DNA from: Psychrobacter immobilis
GTDB lineage: Bacteria > Pseudomonadota > Gammaproteobacteria > Pseudomonadales > Moraxellaceae
Reading direction: 5' to 3'
DNA: 64,000 nucleotides
Assembly: GCF_904846175.1 (NCBI RefSeq)
Contig: NZ_CAJGZM010000004.1
Location: 248,001 to 312,000, forward strand
In this document: piece after piece, positions 17,605 to 23,950 of the stretch
How the letters are laid out: every line of letters starts with the position of its first letter
Numbering within the stretch: the first letter of the stretch is position 1
Program-made: the position numbers and the translations under genes
The notes under the pieces: model-generated
Told to the model about the DNA's origin: nothing
Databases searched by the model: none
Seen by the model: only the letters and a program-made list of their open reading frames with translations

Positions 17605-18105
17605 CTACTTATCTTTACGCGCTTCTTTAATTTTTTTCGCTGCCAGCTCCATTGCATCCGCAGCTTTATCAGCTAATGAGCCAACCACTTCTTTAGCTTT
17701 AGTCGTCGCAGTGTCTTTTAAAGAGGATTCTTTGTCGTCTTTAGACTTAGAGTCATCATCTTTACTGTTTTTATCTTTTTTATCAGAGGCGTCTTTGTCT
17801 TTACTATTTTCTTTGTTAGATGATTTACTGTCTTTATTACTATCTTTATCTGACGTTTTATCATCTTTGCTGTTATTAGTATTGTCATTACTAGATGATT
17901 TTTCGTCTTTGCTATCTTTACTTTGTGACTGATTATTCTGCTTATCGTTTTTGCTATTATCGTCTGTTTTAGCGTTATTAGTTTTTGAATCGCTAGTAGC
18001 ATTAGTGTCATTATCTTTTACTGCTGCGTTTTGATCCGAGTCCTTTTCATTCTTATTTCTATCGTTATTGTGCTGCTTGTTGTTATTCGCATTAGAGTTA
18101 CTCAT
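17605..18105 (-). CDS. Low-complexity, highly charged protein of unknown function
   Basis: A 166-residue protein made mostly of Lys, Asp, Ser and Asn (repeats such as NSKDDDSK and KDSNKDSKSS), ending in a 35-residue segment that looks helical and amphipathic (VVGSLADKAADAMELAAKKI). The start ATG at 18103-18105 has an AAGGAT ribosome site 7 bases upstream; an in-frame upstream ATG at 18129 lacks one. No signal peptide. The body should be disordered. The composition recalls desiccation or stress hydrophilins, but there is no motif I can name. Unknown function. Confidence 0.6.
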   Translation of the reverse strand: MSNSNANNNKQHNNDRNKNEKDSDQNAAVKDNDTNATSDSKTNNAKTDDNSKNDKQNNQSQSKDSKDEKSSSNDNTNNSKDDKTSDKDSNKDSKSSNKENSKDKDASDKKDKNSKDDDSKSKDDKESSLKDTATTKAKEVVGSLADKAADAMELAAKKIKEARKDK

Positions 18106-18330
18106 TGTTATATCCTTTTGATTATGCATTTTAGTATTTTAATATTGGATGTTTTTAATATTGAATAGCCAGATTTAAGCTTACTATTAGAATGAGTTAA
18201 CTGTCTGTATAGCATCAGTTGCAATAGGTAATAGCGTCTATCGCTCGACATCGTTAGATAGACTTTTATGTTAACTTTATATACTGCATATAAAGATGTC
18301 GTTATAAATAAAATAAAAAGGTCATCATTG

Positions 18331-18978
18331 ATGTTAACGCCTAAACTACCCGAGCGCCCATCCACCATTTTAGAACCAGTATGGTTTAGCCGTCCAACTT
18401 GCGTGGTCGCGGCTGATTTAATTGGCAAAATTTTATGCCGACAGCTAACTGATAGCGACGGTAAGCAAAAAACTCTGCGCATGCGTATCTCAGAAACCGA
18501 AGCTTATATTGGCGAAGGTGATGCCGCCTGCCATGCTCATGCCGGTACTCGAACTGCTCGTACTGAGGTTATGTATAGCCAAGGCGGGGTGTTTTATGTC
18601 TATTTGACCTATGGTATCCATCATATGCTCAATTTGGTGAGCGGAACAGCAGAGTCGCCAGAAGCGGTATTGATACGAGCAGGATTTTTAACAGACGATA
18701 GCGAGCGTTTAATTGATGAGCAGTTACTTAGCGCAGATAAGCAGCTTAACCATTCCAAGCAGTTTGCCGGCCCTGGTAAGTTGACAAAACATTTGCGAAT
18801 CGACCGTGAGTTATATGGCAAACCCATTTCGCCTGCCTCAGGACTTTGGATTGAAGATGATGGCTGTCAGCCACCAATATCACTGCGTCCTCGGATTGGG
18901 ATCGATTATGCGGGCGCAGCAAAAGATTGGTTATTGCGCTATATTTGGACCGACCATCCTTCGTTATCCAAAAGATAG
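18331..18978 (+). CDS. DNA-3-methyladenine glycosylase, AAG/MPG family
   Basis: Base excision repair enzyme that removes alkylated purines. 215 residues from the ATG at 18331, which has AAAAGG upstream. The family's catalytic segment ISETEAYIGEGDAACHA contains the Glu that activates water (human AAG Glu125 position), and the Arg/Tyr segment RTEVMYSQGGVFYVYLTYG forms the pocket with the intercalating Tyr. The closing PRIGI..A motif is present. The frame extends to 18268, but this adds residues absent from the family. Confidence 0.92.
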   Translation: MLTPKLPERPSTILEPVWFSRPTCVVAADLIGKILCRQLTDSDGKQKTLRMRISETEAYIGEGDAACHAHAGTRTARTEVMYSQGGVFYVYLTYGIHHMLNLVSGTAESPEAVLIRAGFLTDDSERLIDEQLLSADKQLNHSKQFAGPGKLTKHLRIDRELYGKPISPASGLWIEDDGCQPPISLRPRIGIDYAGAAKDWLLRYIWTDHPSLSKR

Positions 18979-19030
18979 CAAATTTATAGCTGATAACAGT
19001 TTTTATAAATAGGCTTGATAGGATTAATTT

Positions 19031-19342
19031 ATGTATAAACTGACCGTTTTTATTCCAGATGCAGCGTTAGAGCAGGTAAAGAGCGCTTTATTTGCGGCAG
19101 GTGCAGGAACGATTGGTAACTATGAACAGTGCTGCTGGCAAGTGCAGGGCAGCGGTCAGTTTTTGCCACTGGCAGGCAGTCAGCCAAATATTGGGGTGCA
19201 TGATAAACTTGAAACTGTTGATGAATGGCGGGTAGAGATGGTAGTTGCTATTGCTTATATTAAAGAGGTTGTCGAGGCGTTAAAGCAGGCGCATCCTTAT
19301 GAAACGCCCGCCTATGATGTTATCGAAGTACTAGACTTTTAA
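19031..19342 (+). CDS. YqfO/NIF3-like small protein (PII-like fold)
   Basis: A 103-residue protein of the type seen as the inserted domain of YqfO/NIF3 proteins and as a free-standing protein in many gamma-proteobacteria. Diagnostic pieces are YKLTVFIPDAALEQVK, GAGTIGNYEQCCWQ, and the C-terminal HPYETPAYDVIEV. The fold resembles PII/CutA. Biochemical role is not established. ATG 19031 with a weak ribosome site; its stop is 9 bp from the stop of the convergent lipoprotein gene. Confidence 0.85.
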   Translation: MYKLTVFIPDAALEQVKSALFAAGAGTIGNYEQCCWQVQGSGQFLPLAGSQPNIGVHDKLETVDEWRVEMVVAIAYIKEVVEALKQAHPYETPAYDVIEVLDF

Positions 19343-19351
19343 GACCAATTA

Positions 19352-19723
19352 TCAGTTTTCTTTGATTTTAATCACGTTGTAACTTGGATAGCCAAGCTCA
19401 ATTTTATAATCTTTACCCCCGCGTGTAGCTTTTACTTTTATTTTGCTGTCGCCTTTTTTATATCTGACGTCTTTGACCCGATAACCCATATTACTGACTT
19501 GATTGGCAGCGCGTTGTTCGATAGCAGGCTGATAAAGCTCTTTATCAATAGACTTGATGGTCTTCTTATGTTTTTTATAAACTTTAGTGTCTTTATAAAC
19601 GTCTTCGTAAAGGTCGCCGTATGCATTATAGCCAGGTGCGGTGATACAGCCAGTCGTTATGGTCAGTAACGCTGCAATGACGCTGTTCGCAGCGATGGTC
19701 TTTAAGAAAGTATGTTTTTTCAT
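19352..19723 (-). CDS. Lipoprotein, single-domain member of a local paralogue family
   Basis: A 123-residue lipoprotein (signal ending TITTGC, Cys26) followed by a charged region and a C-terminal domain of about 60 residues with the pattern RAANQVSNMGYRVKDVRYK, then KIELGYPSYNVIKI. This domain matches the C-terminal domain of the protein at 20629-21303 closely (same GY-V-D and GYP-NVIK blocks). The fold may be PepSY-like, which is an inference from the pattern only. No function known. It is one of three related lipoprotein genes in a row on the minus strand. Confidence 0.7.
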   Translation of the reverse strand: MKKHTFLKTIAANSVIAALLTITTGCITAPGYNAYGDLYEDVYKDTKVYKKHKKTIKSIDKELYQPAIEQRAANQVSNMGYRVKDVRYKKGDSKIKVKATRGGKDYKIELGYPSYNVIKIKEN

Positions 19724-20030
19724 AATATTTTCTTATGATGTTAAAAGCATCAGCAACTATGCCATACAAAATCGCGCTATAAAAAATGGTCAAATAAACC
19801 AAGGGCTGGCGTATTTGACCATAGGCATCAAGTAATCAACGATGCCGAAAATCTTATCTATACGTACTAAAAGGGAATTTAAGCAAATATTAAGTACGAG
19901 CAATTTTCATTAAGCCTAAGATAACTAAATAAAGTGTGATGTGAGTAGAAATTACAACCATAGCTACTGTCTACACGCATAGTCGATAAACTGCAGCTCT
20001 CTTTTTTATGAGTTATTAAAGGCTGTCGAT
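19724..20030. other. Spacer between two lipoprotein genes
   Basis: 307 bp, AT-rich. I see nothing beyond the likely promoter of the 19352-19723 gene. Confidence 0.4.
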
Positions 20031-20369
20031 TTACTTATAGCGATAATGGTTATTATTGTAGCGACCATTATTGTTGTAACGGCCATTATCTTTTTTATGT
20101 TTAGCTTTTTTATTCTTGTGATGATCGTTTTTATTCTTATGCTTACCTTTTTTAGTATCATGGTGAGCATTATTAGTTTTATAGCCGCCATTATTATAAC
20201 GACCATTATTGTTATACTTACCATTGCCCTGATGCTGACCGTTTGGGTAATAAACTCTTTGACCATCATGACTTGGCGTGACGGTACAACCAACGGTGGT
20301 GCCGAACAAAGCAATCACAATACCAGCAGAAAAAGCGGTTTTTAAAGTTGAGAAGCTTAATATCTTCAT
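20031..20369 (-). CDS. Small lipoprotein with Asn/Lys/His/Tyr-rich repeats
   Basis: A 112-residue lipoprotein whose signal (MKILSFSTLKTAFSAG..., ending TTVGC) closely resembles that of the protein at 20629-21303. The mature part has no recognisable domain: it is made of repeats such as GRYNNNGRYNN, HHDTKKGKHKNKNDHHKNKK. It looks like the signal plus linker of the family with the GYP domain missing. His and Lys richness could bind metal or polyanions; that is speculation. AGGAAT ribosome site upstream of ATG 20369. Confidence 0.6.
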   Translation of the reverse strand: MKILSFSTLKTAFSAGIVIALFGTTVGCTVTPSHDGQRVYYPNGQHQGNGKYNNNGRYNNGGYKTNNAHHDTKKGKHKNKNDHHKNKKAKHKKDNGRYNNNGRYNNNHYRYK

Positions 20370-20628
20370 AATAAATATTCCTACTATCTTATTAATAATT
20401 TGGCGATTACTGGTGTTTGATTACTGATCTTAATGTTGCATGACCACAATAGCGTTGCATAAGAAAAGCTAGCGCATAGAAATGCTAAATCAACCTAAAA
20501 CTGGACTGTTTAAAGATTAATTATCCCAAACTAGCTTATCTGACTAAAGGCATCAATTTACCAGTGACGCAAAAATCCCATTCAGATGCTATGTAAATAA
20601 CTATGGGCAAAGATTTTTTTGTTAAGGA

Positions 20629-21303
20629 TTAATCTTTCTCAACCTTAATCACATTCAAGTTTGGATAGCCAAGTAAAATCTCATATTCTTGCGAGCCACG
20701 TTTCGCTTCAATTTCAAACACGCCGCGCCCGTTCTTTTCTTCGAACTCGATATCTTTAACTTGGTAACCCATTGATCTTACCTTGTTGACCGCACCTTGC
20801 TTAATCGCTGGATAACGCGATTCTCTCTTAATGCTGCCTTCAGTATTATTTTTATAACGCTTATCGTTTTTATATTTGCCATTATTCTTGTACTTATCTT
20901 TTTTATAATCGTCTTTGTCGTAACGGTCTTTATCGTATCTGTCATCTTGCCAAATGTTAGAAGAGGCTGTTTTGTTTGAGCTAATGAGTCTTAAATCAGG
21001 ATAGGTGTATTTTAACTCATAGGTTTGATTGTTCTTTCTAGCAATAGCGGTGATGGCTCGATTGCCACGATAGTTATCAGAGCGGATGTCCATGACTTGA
21101 TAGCCTTGGCGGCTCAGGTTATTGCGTAAAGTTTGACTCACATGCTTATAGTCAGCATTACCGTAATCGCTGTTGCCGCCATATATTGGGTAGTCTTCGT
21201 AACCTGGACCGACAACGGCACAACCGGCTACTGTCCCTAACATAGTCAGCGCCAAACCAGCAGATATTGCTATTTTAAATGAGAAAGCAGGTAGAATTTT
21301 CAC
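20629..21303 (-). CDS. Lipoprotein with two copies of the GYP domain
   Basis: A 224-residue lipoprotein starting at a GTG (21301-21303) with a perfect-looking AAAGGAGA ribosome site. Signal peptide ends at TVAGC. Two homologous domains follow: about 50-108 (LRNNLSRQGYQVMDIRSD ... YELKYTYPDLRLI) and about 163-224 (VNKVRSMGYQVKDIEFE ... YEILLGYPNLNVI), separated by a Lys/Asp/Tyr-rich linker of about 45 residues. The second copy is closest to the single domain of the 19352-19723 protein. I know no named function; the periplasmic, PepSY-sized repeats suggest a binding or inhibitory role. Confidence 0.75.
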   Translation of the reverse strand: MKILPAFSFKIAISAGLALTMLGTVAGCAVVGPGYEDYPIYGGNSDYGNADYKHVSQTLRNNLSRQGYQVMDIRSDNYRGNRAITAIARKNNQTYELKYTYPDLRLISSNKTASSNIWQDDRYDKDRYDKDDYKKDKYKNNGKYKNDKRYKNNTEGSIKRESRYPAIKQGAVNKVRSMGYQVKDIEFEEKNGRGVFEIEAKRGSQEYEILLGYPNLNVIKVEKD

Positions 21304-21712
21304 GATAAAATCTCCTTTGGTATAGCGTATCTGAGTAAAGGACTGTTGTTGATGAGATTTGAATTTTTAATAGTGATTGGTATAAAGGGTTAAATATTTT
21401 ATAAAGGATTATTAAGTGATGATTATTAATAATCGATATTTGTTTTTTAATCTTGAAATATTTTCTTACATACACATAGTAAGACTTAAAAATCATTAAT
21501 ACATGTCTTTGGTGTTAAGAAGTTGTAAATTTTGCAAATATTTGCGTAAGCATTCGGCGCTTTAGGTGACTAAGCTGTTGCTAAGCTTATTAAACATCGC
21601 TAACTCTTTTTGCGTTTAAATAAATACTACAGTGATTTAGAAGTCATTCATTTTCAATAATAAGAGCTTTATCAATGACTTATTTAATCATGGCTGTTTT
21701 GACAAGAGACCA
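21304..21712. other. Intergenic region upstream of the regulatory RNA
   Basis: About 410 bp, AT-rich, with short open frames on the minus strand that have no ribosome site or family likeness. Nothing else seen before the GacA-type box at 21713. Confidence 0.4.
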
Positions 21713-21730
21713 TGTAAGCATATGCTTACA
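21713..21730 (+). promoter_or_regulatory. GacA/UvrY-type upstream activating sequence
   Basis: TGTAAG-CATATG-CTTACA is a perfect 18-bp palindrome and an exact match to the TGTAAG-N6-CTTACA box that GacA uses upstream of rsmY and rsmZ in Pseudomonas. Its centre is about 67 bp upstream of the inferred RNA start (about 21789), the spacing seen at such promoters. A -10-like TATACA lies at 21777-21782, and the -35 region is poor, as expected for an activator-dependent promoter. Confidence 0.88.
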
Positions 21731-21788
21731 CGCAATGACGCTTACGCGACTTAACAGGTGCCTCATAATTTGACACTATACACACACG

Positions 21789-22060
21789 GCATGAGGGAAT
21801 GTGACTCAAGGATTGAGTTGACCGTATTAAGGATAATAGTTCAATCGCTAGCATCAGGATGATAATAGCAATTGGAATAAGGACACATGACCCGTGCTGC
21901 AGGCAGATAATGCCAGTAGTAGTCAGAAAGAATGGGCAGGATACCCAGCTATCACAATATACTCGATAACCTGCAAGGACGCAGCGATTAGAGTGGTGAT
22001 GGATAACAAGGATAGTTAACAATAAAACCGCATAACAATTAATTGCTATGCGGTTTTATC
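21789..22060 (+). ncRNA. CsrB/RsmY/RsmZ-type regulatory RNA (CsrA sponge), predicted
   Basis: About 272 nt containing ten GGA motifs (near 21796, 21810, 21831, 21857, 21874, 21881, 21939, 21977, 22001 and 22010). Most sit in the loop of a small hairpin: CAT-GAGGGA-ATG, ACTCA-AGGAT-TGAGT, TATT-AAGGAT-AATA, ATC-AGGAT-GAT, TGGG-CAGGATA-CCCA, CTGC-AAGGAC-GCAG and TAAC-AAGGATA-GTTA. Such loops are the binding sites of CsrA/RsmA. A GacA box precedes it and a terminator ends it. By analogy it titrates CsrA when GacS/GacA is active. No coding frame with a ribosome site crosses it on the plus strand. Start inferred, end from the terminator. Confidence 0.88.
22021..22060 (+). terminator. Terminator of the CsrB-like RNA
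   Basis: Long inverted repeat (ATAAAACCGCATA / TATGCGGTTTTAT plus an inner CAATTAATTG) with one mismatch; the T-rich right arm ends the RNA. Confidence 0.85.
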
Positions 22061-22220
22061 GTGTCTGGGTGTTAAGTATTTTCTATAACGCATTCCTCAG
22101 CAAATATCTCTCATAATATTTATCAAGAATGCTCGATAGCAAAAATGCCAGTTGTCAAAAACAATAAATATCTACTACTGCTATTGTCGATATGATTAAT
22201 TAGGTATGAATAGTAAATAA

Positions 22221-22255
22221 AAAAAGGCCACATTGGAATCAATGCGGCCTTTTGT
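22221..22255. terminator. Terminator-like hairpin between the CsbD gene and the RNA
   Basis: Stem AAAAAGGCC-CATTG / CAATG-GGCCTTTT with one A-C mismatch, a 4-base loop and A/T runs on both sides. It probably terminates the csbD-like gene from the right and may back up the RNA terminator. Confidence 0.75.
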
Positions 22256-22315
22256 TTAATTAATAACTTATAAAGATGTATGTTTATAACAAGACTTTAT
22301 AAGAAAAATTATTCA

Positions 22316-22519
22316 TTAATATTTGTTTTCAGTACGCCATGCGTCGACTTCGCGCTCAGCGTCGTCTTTACTATGACCATAACGCTCTTGGACTTTGCCA
22401 ACTAGCTTGTCACGGCTACCTTCGATATGTAGTAAGTCATCATCAGTAAGATCAGCCCATTTTTGTTTAACGGTACCTTTCATCTGTTTCCACTCGCCTT
22501 TTAGCGTATGTTCGTTCAT
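22316..22519 (-). CDS. CsbD family stress protein
   Basis: A 67-residue protein with the CsbD pattern: LKGEWKQMKGTVKQKWADLTDDDL at the start, then IEGSRDKLVGKVQERYG and a charged end. CsbD/YjbJ proteins are abundant, small and largely disordered, and are induced in general stress; the molecular role is unknown. Soluble, cytoplasmic. The sequence before the ATG at 22519 (AAGGAATATCAAG) has a usable ribosome site. Length is normal. Confidence 0.92.
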   Translation of the reverse strand: MNEHTLKGEWKQMKGTVKQKWADLTDDDLLHIEGSRDKLVGKVQERYGHSKDDAEREVDAWRTENKY

Positions 22520-23028
22520 CTTGATATTCCTTATTCTAGTTATTGCGTCTTTGGATGTCTGTTATTTAAAAATTTAACTCGACAAGTTATATGACGCTTT
22601 GGTATTAAATTATTATTTATGATTCTTATTGCTTGTTCAGTACTATTTTTAAGTACTCTACAACTAGCCAGTGGCTAACTTGTGATACCAATATATGAAT
22701 TCCAGCGGCGCTTGTCTGTATGGGCAGTGTTCGTAGTGTTGCTCAAGTATGATAAAAGTCGCCACTATGTTATGGGCAACATAGTTGTGTAATAGAGAGG
22801 GCAGTTTGTCAGTGTAACAGGTAAAGAATGATGATGAATAATCCGCTATTTAGGTATTTAAATATAGACTTATCTTTTAAATAACTATAGCCTTATAGTT
22901 GAAATAACAGTACTTTTATGAGCTTTATCAAACGTATGTCTTATGAAACATAGGCTTTATTAAATATAGATATTAATGAACATGAGCACTGTTAAACACA
23001 AGCATTGTTAAACATAGGCAGATTGATA
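22520..23028. promoter_or_regulatory. Upstream region of the TetR gene with tandem repeats
   Basis: About 510 bp between divergent csbD-like and tetR-like genes. Two adjacent 16-bp copies of AGCAyTGTTAAACAyA (22985-23000 and 23001-23016) lie 12 bp before the tetR start, with looser copies further up (AAACATAGGC, AAATATAG). They could be operator sites. Nothing else seen. Confidence 0.4.
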
Positions 23029-23718
23029 ATGAGCTTACTTAATACCGTCAATGCTACAAAAACGGAAACAAAGCGTGAGTTGGCAAAAGCGAAAACCCGT
23101 CAAGCATTGTTAAGAAGTGCTTTGCAGCTTTATAGCGTGGAAGGCGTTTGCGGTATGAGCATGAACAAAATCGCAAAAGGTGCCGGTATTGCGCAGCCCA
23201 GTTTTTATAATCATTTTGCTAGTTTAGAGGGATTGCAAAATGAGTTGAGCACACAGCTTAAGCACAACTATTTATCACCGATGCGCATGGCGTGGATAGA
23301 TATGCTTAAAGACTATGCAACGCTGCCTAAAGAGGCGTTTAATCAGCGCTGTCAGCATTGCTTGACGATGATTTTTGATGCCGCATTTCAAAATATTGCG
23401 TTATTCCAGCGTTTAATCGAAGACAGTTTGCGCTTTGACTTGCAAGCAGAAAATAAAGGCTTGGAGAGTCTGATTACAGAAATACGCGACGAATGGAGCA
23501 AGATATTTATACAAGGATTACAGTCAGCCAAATGCTCTTTTGATGAGTCTGACGTTAATCTCTGTGTCGATATCGCGACCGCACAAGTTCATGAGTTGAT
23601 ATTGGGCTGTCATCAAGAGCGTTATTCACGGCAGCAGGCCATTGAGATATTGTGCAAAAACTTTGATGGACTTTTTAATAGTTTTTTCGCCAAAAACAAG
23701 CGCAGAGTAGATGGCTAG
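23029..23718 (+). CDS. TetR/AcrR family transcriptional regulator
   Basis: A 229-residue regulator. The N-terminal helix-turn-helix is clear: TRQALLRSALQLYSVEGV, then MSMNKIAKGAGIAQPSFYNHF (about residues 45-68). The C-terminal ligand domain is variable and gives no clue to the ligand; the general look recalls FabR-like regulators. ATG 23029 is preferred to the upstream frame start at 23005. It lies upstream of, and in line with, the molybdopterin oxidoreductase gene with a 230-bp gap, so it may control that gene or itself. Tandem repeats in its leader are possible operators. Confidence 0.85.
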   Translation: MSLLNTVNATKTETKRELAKAKTRQALLRSALQLYSVEGVCGMSMNKIAKGAGIAQPSFYNHFASLEGLQNELSTQLKHNYLSPMRMAWIDMLKDYATLPKEAFNQRCQHCLTMIFDAAFQNIALFQRLIEDSLRFDLQAENKGLESLITEIRDEWSKIFIQGLQSAKCSFDESDVNLCVDIATAQVHELILGCHQERYSRQQAIEILCKNFDGLFNSFFAKNKRRVDG

Positions 23719-23950
23719 TTATTCAGCCTATTAATGTCTAACTCTGACTAATTCTTAATATTGTTAAAGCTAGAAAGTTTATTAAACTCATAAAACGGAA
23801 TTTATATAGTGAAAGCAATATAGTCGATTCAATTTAAAAGTAGTACAAGGCAACCGAGTGTAGATGTATATCTAATACTTCAAGCGAGGTTAACGCAGTA
23901 ATATTTTTATAATGGAATGACTATAATAAAAAATAACAGGGAGCGCGACC

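Noticed and set aside
17718-18011. Long alternate frames through the low-complexity gene (both strands)
   Set aside because: They arise from the repetitive codons of the Lys/Asp/Ser-rich gene; only the 17605-18105 frame has a proper ribosome site.
20046-20345. Hydrophobic 99-codon plus-strand frame, resembling a membrane protein
   Set aside because: It is the complement of the Asn/Lys-repeat lipoprotein gene. The Ile/Val/Met-rich translation is a consequence of that composition.
21275-21496. 73-codon minus-strand frame upstream of the two-domain lipoprotein
   Set aside because: Overlaps the real lipoprotein start, has no ribosome site, and is very rich in Ile, Tyr, Lys and Asn, as expected for translated AT-rich spacer.
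21726-22022. 98-codon open frame on the minus strand overlapping the CsrB-like RNA
   Set aside because: No ribosome site, odd composition, no family likeness, and it overlaps the GacA box and GGA-hairpin array on the other strand. Much better explained as the complement of the RNA.
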